A DNA stretch of 14,373 nucleotides. Source: Deltaproteobacteria bacterium RIFOXYA12_FULL_61_11 (lineage in GTDB: Bacteria; Bdellovibrionota_F; JAHFAK01; YA12-FULL-61-11). The position numbers and the translations under genes were made by a program. This document shows, one piece after another, positions 1 through 7,573 of the stretch; within the stretch, counting starts at the first letter, position 1; each line of letters begins with the position of its first letter. Where the stretch lies: contig MGSU01000076.1 of NCBI GenBank assembly GCA_001799195.1, forward strand, positions 1 through 14,373, in the 5' to 3' direction. The notes beneath the pieces are model-generated. The model was not told the origin of the DNA and searched no databases. It was given only the letters and a program-made list of their open reading frames with translations.

Positions 1-741
1 CGCCAACAACGCAGGCCCATGGTGCCCGATCTGCACCGCTTCCCCTCGGAAATCGGTGACCACGCCACCGGCTTCCCTGACCAGGAGAGCCCCTGCGGCC
101 ACGTCCCAAGGGTTGTAATCCTCAACCCAGACAGCATCGAAACGCCCACAGGCAGTATAGGCCAGGGCGAGGGCGACGGATCCGGTCAACCGCAGGGCTC
201 GGCAAGCACGGTAGAGTGCTCCCGCACGCGCCCAAGAGTGAGAGAAACTCGGATCTCGCCGATACCAGTCCCCGGTAGCGAGCACTGCCTCGGCCAGTTC
301 CGACTTTGTCCCCACCTGGAGCCTCTTGTCCTGGAGCCAGGCTCCGCCGCCATGCTCGGCCCAGAACAATTCTTTGCTCACCGGATTAAAAACCACCCCC
401 TGCCGCAACTCCCCCTGCGCCTCGACCGCTAGGGAGACCGCGAAGAACGGGATGCCATTGGCATAGTTGGTGGTACCATCGAGCGGATCGATGATCCAAC
501 GCAGCGGCGCACCGGGGTTCTTCGTCCCCGCTTCTTCGGAGAGGATCGCACTGCCCGGGAACGCCTCATCGATCGCACCGAGCAGAAAGGCCTCGGCCTC
601 GAGATCCGCAGCGGTGACAAACCCGGCCTCCGGCTTCTCGATTCGCGCGTGGTCCTTACCGAAACCGCGGAGCAGGATCGAGCCTGCGCCTCGACAAAAC
701 CCCTCGAGAACCGACCTTTCCAGAGCAAAAACCTCGCTCAC
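1..741 (-). CDS. suhB: Inositol monophosphatase family protein (C-terminus cut by window edge)
   Basis: Mg2+-dependent phosphatase of the inositol-monophosphatase superfamily, expected to hydrolyse inositol-1-phosphate or a similar sugar phosphate in the cytoplasm. The visible 247 residues carry the family metal-site motifs in order: SEEAG (residues 68-72), the WIIDPLDGTTNY signature (82-93, metal ligands D85 and D88) and WDVAAGALLVREAGG (212-226, metal ligand D213). Family members are about 260-270 residues, so only a short tail is missing. The start is GTG at 741: an in-frame stop lies just upstream and a perfect AGGAGG (748-753) sits six bases before the codon. It is transcribed divergently from the radical SAM/riboflavin block. 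The family and fold are clear. Substrate is not: SuhB-type, histidinol-phosphatase-like or CysQ-like activities share these motifs, so the symbol is a best guess. Confidence 0.93.
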   Translation of the reverse strand, partial: MSEVFALERSVLEGFCRGAGSILLRGFGKDHARIEKPEAGFVTAADLEAEAFLLGAIDEAFPGSAILSEEAGTKNPGAPLRWIIDPLDGTTNYANGIPFFAVSLAVEAQGELRQGVVFNPVSKELFWAEHGGGAWLQDKRLQVGTKSELAEAVLATGDWYRRDPSFSHSWARAGALYRACRALRLTGSVALALAYTACGRFDAVWVEDYNPWDVAAGALLVREAGGVVTDFRGEAVQIGHHGPALLA

Positions 742-781
742 CTCGTCCCTCCTGCATGGTCAAGGCTGTTCCATCGAACCC

Positions 782-810
782 ACCCTACTCGCTCGAGCTA
801 TCTCCGACAA
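782..810 (-). promoter_or_regulatory. Possible promoter for the inositol monophosphatase gene
   Basis: Reading the minus strand, TTGTCG (805-810) and TAGGGT (782-787) are separated by 17 bases and lie about 40 bases upstream of the GTG start. The -35 matches the sigma-70 consensus at 4 of 6 positions and the -10 at only 3 of 6, so this is a weak call resting on spacing and position. Confidence 0.3.
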
Positions 811-872
811 GTCGGCACACCTGCCTCGAGTTCTACGCTTCGTGCCCTTCTCCCCTCTGCAATGCAATTGCC

Positions 873-901
873 TTGAAGCACACCGTGGGGCGCGCTACAC
901 T
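873..901 (+). promoter_or_regulatory. Sigma-70-type promoter for the radical SAM-ribD-ribE block
   Basis: TTGAAG (873-878), a 17-base spacer and TACACT (896-901) form a good sigma-70-like promoter in the divergent gap. Transcription would begin near 908, leaving about 22 bases before the GTG at 930. This placement also argues against the longer reading frame that opens at 756, which would put the promoter inside the protein. Confidence 0.55.
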
Positions 902-929
902 GACAGCCGTCTTCATCACGGAGCGCCGC

Positions 930-1985
930 GTGCTCGACGACAATCTCACCGGTTTCAGGAATACTCTCACCCGCTTGCGCGACCGCCTCGCCAGGGTTCC
1001 CGGCTCCGCACCAGAGCACTGGAAACCCACCTATTGTGCAATATTCCTCAACGATTCTTGCAATTTACGCTGCCGGATGTGCGGCAAGTGGAGAAGCACC
1101 GACGCTCCCGATGCCCCAACCCTCGAGCACTGGCGGACCATGCTCGAAGAACTCCGCGCTCTTGTCGAACCGGGTTGCCTGCTCAATATCACGGGCGGTG
1201 AACCCCTGCTGTCCCCCATGCTCTTCCCATTCCTCGCGCTGGCCCGCGACCTCGGTTTCAAGACTCAGCTCCCGACCAACGGCTCACTGCTCGACGAGGC
1301 CGCGGTCGACCGTCTCGCCGAGGCCGGGGTATCGTTCCTCACCCTGTCCCTAGACGGCCGCACGCCGGCACTGCACGATTACCTGCGGGGAGTGCCCGGC
1401 GTTCACGCAAAGGTCTGGAGGGCGATCGACTTGCTGCATCGCCGCACTTCCATCGGCCTCAATACCTGCACGGTTATCCAGGCAGCAAACCTCCACGAAT
1501 TGGTTCCCTTGGCCGAGGATCTCTGTGCGGACGAGCGCATTTTGCACTTCATCTTCCAAGCCGTCTGCAAACCCTTCAATGTCGAACTCGGCGAGAACTG
1601 GTTCGAGACTCCACCGTATGCCGAGCTCTGGCCTCGGGACAGAAGCGCGCTCGAGGCCACGCTCGACGCCCTGGGCTCCCTGGGCGCTCGATGCTCGAAA
1701 CTGCTCAACTCGCGACAACAATTCGAGATCTTCAAACGCTACTTCGCGGATTATCGTGCCTTTCTCAGGAAAAGTCCCTGCCTCATCGATCAGGCCGTGC
1801 TCAACATCGACGATCGCGGCGAGGTTTTCTTCTGCCTGTACCATGGCAGTATGGGCAACGTGAAAACCCGGGGACTGACCTCTATTCTCCGTTCCCCGGC
1901 CGTCGACGAGCACCGCCGGAGAATCCGGGCCTGCCGGCAGAACTGCCAATCCCTGGTAAATTGCAATTTCAACGAGTTGTGGTGA
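930..1985 (+). CDS. Radical SAM protein with C-terminal auxiliary-cluster cysteines (SPASM/twitch-like)
   Basis: A radical S-adenosylmethionine enzyme of 351 residues. The CxxxCxxC [4Fe-4S] site is C44, C48, C51, in the context CNLRCRMC. ITGGEPLL (87-94) is the SAM-binding GGE motif, and LPTNGSLL and LTLSLDG match later strands of the barrel. The C-terminus has five further cysteines (C284, C302, C335, C339, C345) arranged C-x17-C, then C-x3-C-x5-C, as in enzymes that bind an auxiliary Fe-S cluster. The start is GTG at 930: GGAG at 920-923 is six bases away and the promoter at 873-901 lies just upstream, although the frame stays open back to 756. ribD begins two bases after its stop, so the genes are co-transcribed. 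Substrate is unknown: peptide modification or cofactor chemistry are both possible, and proximity to riboflavin genes does not settle it. Confidence 0.9.
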   Translation: MLDDNLTGFRNTLTRLRDRLARVPGSAPEHWKPTYCAIFLNDSCNLRCRMCGKWRSTDAPDAPTLEHWRTMLEELRALVEPGCLLNITGGEPLLSPMLFPFLALARDLGFKTQLPTNGSLLDEAAVDRLAEAGVSFLTLSLDGRTPALHDYLRGVPGVHAKVWRAIDLLHRRTSIGLNTCTVIQAANLHELVPLAEDLCADERILHFIFQAVCKPFNVELGENWFETPPYAELWPRDRSALEATLDALGSLGARCSKLLNSRQQFEIFKRYFADYRAFLRKSPCLIDQAVLNIDDRGEVFFCLYHGSMGNVKTRGLTSILRSPAVDEHRRRIRACRQNCQSLVNCNFNELW

Positions 1986-1987
1986 TC

Positions 1988-3103
1988 ATGTATTCTGATC
2001 CCATGCGTGAGGCAATCCGGCTGGCTCGCCGGGGCTTTGGCCGTACCAGCCCCAACCCCTCGGTCGGCGCGGTGTTGGTCCGAGATGGACAGCTCCTGGG
2101 TCGGGGCTACCACCGCGGTTTCGGGCTCCCCCATGCCGAGGTCGAGGCCGTGGCCGACGCGGACCGCCAACACCACGAACTCCGGGGAGCAACCCTCTTC
2201 GTGACCCTCGAACCGTGTAGCCACTACGGGAAAACCCCACCCTGCGCTGAGTTGCTTATCAAACGAGGACTCGCCACAGTGGTCTACGGCAGCCTCGACC
2301 CCAATCCCCTGGTCGCCGGCAAGGGTCTCGCGATGCTGACAGCGACCGGTATCGAGGTCTTTCCCTATAAAGACGAGCGGGCTTGCAGAGACCTCAACCC
2401 CGGTTTTTTCCGGGTCATGGAACGAGGGCTGCCTCACGTGGCCCTGAAAATCGCGCAAACCCTCGACGGACGCATCGCTCCGAGTTGCGGGGATGCTCGC
2501 TGGATCACGGGTGAGGCCTCACGCCGTCACGTCCACGCTCTGCGCGCTCGGTACGACGCGATCTTGGTCGGCGCTGGGACGGTCCGCCAAGACGATCCCG
2601 CGCTCACCGTGCGGCACGTCCGCGGTCGCCAACCCTGGAGAATAGTCCTCGACACCCGGCTCGACCTCCCGTCGACCAGCGCCGTGTTCTGCGATGCGCA
2701 TGCCGCCAGAACCCTCGTGGTCACGAGCTGCACCGAGGAGCACCGGCATCGGGTCACGACCGGTCACGGAGCGTCGATCCTCACCGTCCCCCTCGACTCC
2801 TCCGGCCGGATCGAGCTCGGCGCGCTGCTGAGGCAATTGCCGAGTAGGGGCATCCATTCGGTGCTGGTCGAGGGCGGGGCAAAGGTTTTCACCGAACTCC
2901 TCCGGCTGCATTTGGCTGACCGGCTCCTCCTCTACCTCGCACCCAAAATACTCGGCTCTGGGCTTCCTTCCGTGGGCGACCTCGGTTGTACCGACATGTC
3001 CGGCGCCTGGCTCTGCACCCCGCGTTCCTCGCATCGGTTCGGAGACGATCTGCTGCTCGAATTCGACCTGCCCGAAGGAGACCCACCATGTTCACGGGGT
3101 TGA
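1988..3103 (+). CDS. ribD: Bifunctional riboflavin biosynthesis deaminase/reductase RibD
   Basis: Catalyses two consecutive riboflavin steps: deamination of the GTP-derived diaminopyrimidine and NADPH-dependent reduction of the ribosyl side chain. The 371-residue length fits the family. The N-terminal deaminase domain (about 1-145) shows TSPNPSVGAVLV (20-31), the zinc site H49-A-E51 and PCSHYGKTPPC with C77 and C86; E51 is the expected proton shuttle. The C-terminal reductase domain (about 148-365) shows LKIAQTLDGRIA (153-164), WITGEASR, DAILVGAGTVRQDDPALTVR and LVEGGAKVF. ATG 1988 follows the radical SAM stop by two bases with only a weak ribosome site, suggesting translational coupling; M6 at 2003 is an alternative start. 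The 3' end overlaps ribE by 16 bases. No residue loss is apparent, so it is probably active. Confidence 0.97.
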   Translation: MYSDPMREAIRLARRGFGRTSPNPSVGAVLVRDGQLLGRGYHRGFGLPHAEVEAVADADRQHHELRGATLFVTLEPCSHYGKTPPCAELLIKRGLATVVYGSLDPNPLVAGKGLAMLTATGIEVFPYKDERACRDLNPGFFRVMERGLPHVALKIAQTLDGRIAPSCGDARWITGEASRRHVHALRARYDAILVGAGTVRQDDPALTVRHVRGRQPWRIVLDTRLDLPSTSAVFCDAHAARTLVVTSCTEEHRHRVTTGHGASILTVPLDSSGRIELGALLRQLPSRGIHSVLVEGGAKVFTELLRLHLADRLLLYLAPKILGSGLPSVGDLGCTDMSGAWLCTPRSSHRFGDDLLLEFDLPEGDPPCSRG

Positions 3104-3753
3104 TCGAAGAAATCGGCGCGCTCATCGGCGTACAGCCCACGGGAACCTCGACCTTGTTGACCATTGAGGCCACGCTCGTGCTCGAGGACCTCGCCGTCGA
3201 TAACAGCATTGCCGTCAACGGCGTCTGTCAGACCGTGGTCCGTCGCACCGGCACCACCTTCACCGTCGAGGCCGTGGCCGAAACCCTCGGTAAGACCACC
3301 TTGGGCCGATTGTCCCCCGGCTGCCGGGTCAACCTCGAACGCGCCCTCCGCCTCTCCGACCGGCTGGGCGGACATCTCGTGCTCGGCCACGTCGACGGTC
3401 TCGGCACCCTGCGCGCAATAGAGGACCGACGCGGCAGCAAGCTCTTCCGGCTCCAAACCCCAGAGATGCTGCGTCGCTACCTCGTCCCCCAAGGTTCTCT
3501 CGCGGTCGATGGAGTCAGCCTAACCCTGGCCTCAGTCCAGGAAGACGAAGTCCACCTCTCGCTCATACCCTTCACTCTCCGAGCCACGACCCTCGGAGAG
3601 CGCCGGCCCGGCGACCACGTGAACCTGGAAACCGATATCCTGGCCCGCTACATCGAACGCCTCGCGGCAGACCGTCCTGCTTCCACCGCAAACCCGGGCC
3701 TCGACCAGACGTGGCTTGCGGCCCGGGGCTATACTCCGGGACGAAAGGGCTGA
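3088..3753 (+). CDS. ribE: Riboflavin synthase alpha chain
   Basis: Dismutates two 6,7-dimethyl-8-ribityllumazine molecules into riboflavin and the pyrimidine precursor; family members are homotrimers. The 221-residue protein has the expected tandem lumazine-binding barrels. The first begins MFTGLIEEIG and contains SIAVNGVCQTVV, ETLGKTTLG, VNLERAL and DRLGGHLVLGHVDG. The second contains GSLAVDGVSLT, PFTLRATTLG and VNLETDILARYIERL. A polar tail from about 195 exceeds the usual domain end. ATG 3088 has GAAGGAG at 3074-3080. The gene starts 16 bases inside ribD, so the two are translationally coupled. The other usual partners, ribBA and ribH, are not in the window and must lie elsewhere if the pathway is complete. 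The stop is five bases from the convergent membrane-protein gene. Confidence 0.96.
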   Translation: MFTGLIEEIGALIGVQPTGTSTLLTIEATLVLEDLAVDNSIAVNGVCQTVVRRTGTTFTVEAVAETLGKTTLGRLSPGCRVNLERALRLSDRLGGHLVLGHVDGLGTLRAIEDRRGSKLFRLQTPEMLRRYLVPQGSLAVDGVSLTLASVQEDEVHLSLIPFTLRATTLGERRPGDHVNLETDILARYIERLAADRPASTANPGLDQTWLAARGYTPGRKG

Positions 3754-3758
3754 ACCCG

Positions 3759-4565
3759 TCAGAGTTGGGCCTCTTCGTCGCCCCGCCGGAGATTGCCGGT
3801 CCGATCGAGGAAGAGCAGGGTGCCACCGGCGACCAACGCCGGGGAGCAGAAGAACACGAAGAACGGAACGAGGGTGGGAACCCCGAAACTGATCAAGGCA
3901 GCGGGGTTGCCCAGGGCGAATCGCAACCCTTCCCGAAAACCATAGCCGTGTCTCACCATGGCGAAATCGGTATACACATACCCTTGGATCCACGCCGTGG
4001 TCACGTTGACGGCCACCACGTAGACCAGACTGCCAAACCCCGGCACAAGGTTCAACACCAGGAGGAGCAGCGGGACCAGGAGGAAGAAGACGGCCTTCTT
4101 GAGTTCATTGAACATCAAACGCGGAGTACTTGCCAGTAGTTGCCCCAAGGTCTGTTCCTCCGCCGGTCTGATGGCACAGCGACGTTCGACTCTCTCCGCG
4201 ATGAGGTCGTGGAAGGGAGCATTGATCACCGCGGCCATGAGGAAGAAGCAGAGGATGGTCATGATGAGGAGCAACAACCATGCGAATGCTTTGAATATAT
4301 AGAACAATCCCAAAAGAAAAACGTTGAGCAACCCGATCAAGAAGCCCTCTCCCGCGAGTTCGAACTCGGGCAAGATAGCGAGCATCCAATCAAAGAGATC
4401 ATTGAATTTCCAGGAGAAAAAACTCAGTAGCAGCAATAACACGGAAAAGTTGACGACCAAGGGCAGCACCACCAACGGGCGCAACTCGGGGAATTGTCCG
4501 AAAGCCTTGAAGCCTTGCCGCACATAAGACCATCCGGAACTCGCCGCAACCACGACCTTGAACAT
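3759..4565 (-). CDS. EI24 / CysZ-like integral membrane protein
   Basis: A 268-residue inner-membrane protein with hydrophobic segments at about 31-50, 75-112 (long enough for two passes), 156-190 and 222-252. The opening GWSYVRQGFKAFGQFPELRP and the central NAPFHDLIAERVE (115-127) match the EI24 family, which includes the bacterial sulfate transporter CysZ. The start is ATG 4565, chosen over an upstream in-frame ATG (4610) because GGAGG (4573-4577 on the minus strand) is seven bases away. It stands alone, divergent from def and convergent with ribE, with no sulfate-assimilation gene nearby. Sulfate transport is therefore only a family-level possibility; other EI24 proteins have no known transport role. 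Confidence 0.8.
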   Translation of the reverse strand: MFKVVVAASSGWSYVRQGFKAFGQFPELRPLVVLPLVVNFSVLLLLLSFFSWKFNDLFDWMLAILPEFELAGEGFLIGLLNVFLLGLFYIFKAFAWLLLLIMTILCFFLMAAVINAPFHDLIAERVERRCAIRPAEEQTLGQLLASTPRLMFNELKKAVFFLLVPLLLLVLNLVPGFGSLVYVVAVNVTTAWIQGYVYTDFAMVRHGYGFREGLRFALGNPAALISFGVPTLVPFFVFFCSPALVAGGTLLFLDRTGNLRRGDEEAQL

Positions 4566-4623
4566 GCTTCGGCCTCCAGGACCAGATCCGTACCAAGGTT
4601 CCAATAGCAAATATTTCCCCCTA

Positions 4624-4650
4624 TGCCTAGCCCGTCTCGGGAATTGTCAA
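4624..4650 (-). promoter_or_regulatory. Possible promoter for the EI24/CysZ-like gene
   Basis: On the minus strand a perfect TTGACA (4645-4650) lies about 80 bases upstream of the ATG. It is followed after 15-16 bases by TAGGCAT, a poor -10 by consensus. The same TTGACA plus AG(G)CAT look recurs at 6921-6949 and 9893-9921, which supports it slightly. Confidence 0.35.
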
Positions 4651-4670
4651 TACGGGGAGAATCCAAGGCC

Positions 4671-4699
4671 TTGCCATCCTCACCGCCAAAGGTTATCAT
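4671..4699 (+). promoter_or_regulatory. Sigma-70-type promoter for def-fmt-rpe
   Basis: TTGCCA (4671-4676), a 17-base spacer and TATCAT (4694-4699) match the sigma-70 consensus at 5 of 6 positions in each hexamer. Transcription would start near 4706, giving a leader of about 45 bases before the def ATG. It lies back-to-back with the putative EI24 promoter in the divergent gap. Confidence 0.6.
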
Positions 4700-4750
4700 G
4701 GTCCTCGCGGCAGTGATTCCCGCGGCTGTTCACCACGTGAGAGGACCGGC

Positions 4751-5278
4751 ATGGCCGTGCTCGACATCCTGACCTACCCCCACCCCATCCTGCGCAATCA
4801 TTCCCGGCCGATCGGGCAGGTCGACGAGCGAATACGCAAGCTCCTCGACGATATGGCCGAGACCATGTACGCGGCGCCCGGCATCGGCCTGGCGGCACCG
4901 CAAGTCGGCCTGAACCTGCGGGTCGTGGTGGTCGACGTGGAATGGAACAACGACGGCAAGACCGCCGCACAACGCGACACCTTGTACAAGCTGATCGATC
5001 CCGAGATCCTCGAACGGCACGGCAAAGCCAAGGGCAAAGAGGGCTGTCTGAGTTTCCCCGGCCTGGAAGCCTCGGTCGAGCGGGCCGAGCGCATCCTCGT
5101 CCGCACCCTGAACCTCGAGGGTCACCCCATCGAGTTCTCCTGCGATGGACTTCTCGCCGTCGCTATCCAGCACGAACTCGATCACCTCGACGGCGTGCTC
5201 CTCATCGACAACGCCTCCCCCCTCAAACGTCGTCAGTACAAGCACCACCTGCGCAAGCAAGGAGTCCTCGAGACCTGA
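4751..5278 (+). CDS. def: Peptide deformylase
   Basis: Metalloenzyme that removes the N-formyl group from nascent proteins at the ribosome. The 175-residue protein carries all three family motifs intact: GIGLAAPQVG (44-53), EGCLSFP (97-103, metal ligand C99) and QHELDHLDG (140-148, metal ligands H141 and H145 with catalytic E142). Length and the EGCLS motif are typical of the bacterial class. ATG 4751 is preceded by GAGAGGA. It heads the def-fmt-rpe operon, 33 bases before fmt; pairing with the formyltransferase that adds the group it removes is a classic arrangement. No defect is seen. Confidence 0.98.
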   Translation: MAVLDILTYPHPILRNHSRPIGQVDERIRKLLDDMAETMYAAPGIGLAAPQVGLNLRVVVVDVEWNNDGKTAAQRDTLYKLIDPEILERHGKAKGKEGCLSFPGLEASVERAERILVRTLNLEGHPIEFSCDGLLAVAIQHELDHLDGVLLIDNASPLKRRQYKHHLRKQGVLET

Positions 5279-5311
5279 GGACGCCGGCATCTTCGCGGAG
5301 CACCACCCGAC

Positions 5312-6253
5312 ATGTTCACCACTTGCTTCTTCGGCACCCCTGACTTCGCCGTACCCGCGCTCGAGGCCCTGATCGCCCATCCGGAATGCACCGTGGCCGC
5401 AGTAGTGACTCAGCCGGACCGGCCTCGAGGTCGAGGCCTGCAGCTCACCCGGTCTCCGGTCAAACTCTGCGCTGAACGACACGGCCTCCTCGTGCTCCAA
5501 CCCGAGAAACTCGACCGCCGCGAATTCCTTCCCCGGTTAGCCGCCCTCACCCCCGACCTCTGCCTGGTCGCCGCGTATGGGAAGATCCTCGGCCCACGGC
5601 TCCTGGCGTTACCTCGGCTGGGTTGTTTCAACCTCCACGCTTCCCTGCTCCCGAGCTACCGCGGAGCAGCTCCCATCAATCATGTCCTGCTCGACGGTCG
5701 CACAGAAACCGGCCTCACGGTCATGCGTATGGACGAGGGCCTCGACACCGGACCGACCCTGTCGCACCAACGCCTGGACATCGGCGCCGAGGAGACAGCC
5801 GGCGAGTTGCACGACCGGCTCGCCCGACTCGGGGGGTCGATGACCACCGAGCTCCTGGACCGGGCTCTCCGCAACAAGCTCACCACGGAGGAACAGGATC
5901 ATTCCCAGGCCTCCCTGGCTCCCAAGCTCACCAAAGAGATGCTCTTCCTCGACTGGCGTCGCAGCGCGGCCTCGTTGCACAACCAGATCCGAGCCCTCAA
6001 TCCCACTCCCTCTGCCAGGACCTACGCGGAGGGCGAATTGTACCTCATCCACCGCAGCAGCCTGGATTTCGCCGACGGCCCCGTTCATCCCGCGGAACCC
6101 GGCACGCTTTTCACCCGAGCAGAACACCTGTGGGTCGCCACCGGTGATGCTTGGCTCCGGCTCGTCGAATTGCAACGAGAGGGAAAACGCCGACTCGAGG
6201 TTCCCCAGTTCCTCGCCGGCCTCGCCAACCGAACCTTACCGAGGTTCTCATGA
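5312..6253 (+). CDS. fmt: Methionyl-tRNA formyltransferase
   Basis: Transfers a formyl group from 10-formyltetrahydrofolate to initiator Met-tRNA. The 313-residue length is standard. The N-terminal Rossmann domain begins FFGTPDFAVPALEAL. It holds the folate/catalytic signature NLHASLLPSYRGAAPI (107-122, with N107 and H109) and MDEGLDTGP (140-148, with D145), which are the N-H-D triad positions of the family. RPRGRG (38-43) fits the acceptor-stem loop. The C-terminal OB-like domain (about 208-313) contacts tRNA and includes the family-like KLTKEMLFLDW. A GGAG lies about 11 bases from ATG 5312, a long spacing. The stop overlaps the rpe start as ATGA, indicating coupled translation. Confidence 0.98.
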   Translation: MFTTCFFGTPDFAVPALEALIAHPECTVAAVVTQPDRPRGRGLQLTRSPVKLCAERHGLLVLQPEKLDRREFLPRLAALTPDLCLVAAYGKILGPRLLALPRLGCFNLHASLLPSYRGAAPINHVLLDGRTETGLTVMRMDEGLDTGPTLSHQRLDIGAEETAGELHDRLARLGGSMTTELLDRALRNKLTTEEQDHSQASLAPKLTKEMLFLDWRRSAASLHNQIRALNPTPSARTYAEGELYLIHRSSLDFADGPVHPAEPGTLFTRAEHLWVATGDAWLRLVELQREGKRRLEVPQFLAGLANRTLPRFS

Positions 6254-6924
6254 CCGACCACCGGATTATTGCTCCCTCTCTGCTCTCCGCCGATTTCTCC
6301 GAGCTCGCCACTGAAGTGCGCAGACTGGAGGAGGCCGGGGCCGATTGGCTGCACCTCGACGTCATGGATGGTCGCTTCGTTCCCAACCTGACCTTCGGAC
6401 CGCCCCTGATCGCAGCGCTCCGTCCCCACACCTCCCTGACCTTCGACGTCCACCTCATGATCGTCGAACCCGAACGCCATTGTGACGCCTTCCTCGAGGC
6501 GGGTGCAGACATCCTGACCCTCCACGTCGAAACCGGCGGTCACCTCGTCCGCACGCTCCAGACCATACGGGCCGCCGGCAAACGTGCCGGTATCGCCCTC
6601 AACCCCGGCACACCCCTCTGCGCGCTGGAAGAGCTACTCGACCACGTCGATCTGATCTTGTTGATGTCGGTAAACCCGGGGTTCGGTGGCCAGCGCTTCC
6701 TGCCCGCCACCCTCTCCAAAGCCCGGCGCTTGACCGAATTGCTCTCGACCCGGGGGCATCGGATCCCCATAGCCATGGACGGGGGCATCGGCCCCTCCAA
6801 TGCAACGGATATCTCGGCCGCGGGCGTCTCGGTCCTGGTCAGCGGCAGCGCGGTCTTCGCCGGCGGCGATTACGCCTCGGCCATCGCCGCAATGCGCGGC
6901 GACAACGGTCGGAACGGAGCTTGA
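6250..6924 (+). CDS. rpe: Ribulose-phosphate 3-epimerase
   Basis: Interconverts ribulose-5-phosphate and xylulose-5-phosphate in the pentose-phosphate pathway. The 224-residue TIM barrel has its metal and catalytic residues in place: IAPSLLSADF (S10), LHLDVMDGRFVPNLTFGP (H35 and D37), FDVHLMI (H68), LMSVNPGFGGQRF (138-150) and AMDGGI (D177). The phosphate-binding VSGSAVF follows at 197-203. ATG 6250 overlaps the fmt stop by four bases. In deltaproteobacteria and several other groups rpe commonly follows def-fmt, sometimes with rsmB between; rsmB is absent here. The promoter of the next operon begins at the last bases of this gene, so the operon probably ends here. Confidence 0.98.
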   Translation: MTDHRIIAPSLLSADFSELATEVRRLEEAGADWLHLDVMDGRFVPNLTFGPPLIAALRPHTSLTFDVHLMIVEPERHCDAFLEAGADILTLHVETGGHLVRTLQTIRAAGKRAGIALNPGTPLCALEELLDHVDLILLMSVNPGFGGQRFLPATLSKARRLTELLSTRGHRIPIAMDGGIGPSNATDISAAGVSVLVSGSAVFAGGDYASAIAAMRGDNGRNGA

Positions 6925-6949
6925 CATGCCCCTCCCTCCCCTCTAGCAT
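6921..6949 (+). promoter_or_regulatory. Strong sigma-70-type promoter for the HAMP-CAP-CSD/Sm block
   Basis: A consensus TTGACA (6921-6926), overlapping the rpe stop codon, is followed after 17 bases by TAGCAT (6944-6949; 4 of 6 in the -10). Transcription would start near 6956, about 45 bases before the preferred ATG at 7000. This separates the accessory block from the def-fmt-rpe operon. Confidence 0.6.
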
Positions 6950-6999
6950 GGGCGGCCCGGATCGGTACAGTGTCCGGGACTGCCATGCGGGGGCGGATC

Positions 7000-7563
7000 A
7001 TGCAGCAATCAAGCCGACGTCCGAATATCTTTCAGAGAAAATACCTGATAAACAAAGGGTTCCAGCTACGATACACCGCGATCGTGGTGCTGGTCTGTTC
7101 CATCGTGTACCTGATCCTAGGGTATTATTTCTATACGACCAGCCTCGACAACACCGACCTCCTCGCGGTCCGCTCCTTCGAACTCAAGGGCGTGGTCGAG
7201 GCCGAGGACAACTTCACCCTCTTGGCCCTCCTCATCGCCTTCGTCGTGCAGGTCGGCAGTCTTTTCGTGCTCGGCACCCTGCTCACCCATCGGATCGTCG
7301 GTCCGACCTTCGTGATAGCCCGCGCCCTGGACAACCTCTCGACCGGGCGCTACCAATTCATGCGCCCACTGCGCAAGAAAGACGAATTCCACGAGTTCAT
7401 CGACCGCATCAACACCGTGGTCCGCATACTTCGCGAGGGGGTGAGCGAAGACCTCAAGGTGCTCGAACAGGTCGAGGCGGCCATCGAACCCACGGCCTCG
7501 GCGGAACTGCGCGAACTCCTGAGCCGGACCAAAGAACAGAAGAATCGCCTGATCAATCCCTGA
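7000..7563 (+). CDS. Small two-TM HAMP-like membrane protein without an output domain
   Basis: A 187-residue inner-membrane protein. A basic N-terminus leads into TM1 (about 25-44), a short external loop (45-72), TM2 (about 74-95) and a cytoplasmic HAMP-like linker. The linker starts LTHRIVGPTFVIARALDNL (95-113) and continues through RKKDEFHEFIDRINTVV. It ends in about 40 polar helical residues and has no kinase, cyclase or methyl-accepting domain. Such proteins occur in deltaproteobacteria, where their role is generally unassigned. ATG 7000 is preferred because GGGGGCGG lies about five bases upstream; ATG 6985 and GTG 6970 are in-frame alternatives. Ten bases separate it from the CAP gene, so they share an mRNA. 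It may relay envelope signals to a partner protein, but nothing here shows that. Confidence 0.75.
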   Translation: MQQSSRRPNIFQRKYLINKGFQLRYTAIVVLVCSIVYLILGYYFYTTSLDNTDLLAVRSFELKGVVEAEDNFTLLALLIAFVVQVGSLFVLGTLLTHRIVGPTFVIARALDNLSTGRYQFMRPLRKKDEFHEFIDRINTVVRILREGVSEDLKVLEQVEAAIEPTASAELRELLSRTKEQKNRLINP

Positions 7564-7573
7564 GGAACCGTCG

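Noticed and set aside
756-929. N-terminal extension of the radical SAM protein opening at ATG 756
   Set aside because: The extra 58 residues have no family-like sequence, overlap the predicted promoter and lack a ribosome site; GTG 930 fits better.
742-929. tRNA, small RNA or riboswitch (for example an FMN element) upstream of the riboflavin block
   Set aside because: No conserved FMN-riboswitch core or cloverleaf is recognisable, and the leader predicted from the promoter is only about 22 bases.
467-1201. Long + strand frame opposite the inositol monophosphatase gene
   Set aside because: It is low-complexity Arg/Ser/Pro-rich and antisense to a clearly conserved protein; it is a GC-rich shadow frame.
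3715-3745. CCCGG/CCGGG inverted repeat as a terminator for ribE
   Set aside because: Only a 5-bp stem with a 9-base loop, inside the coding sequence, and no T-run follows.
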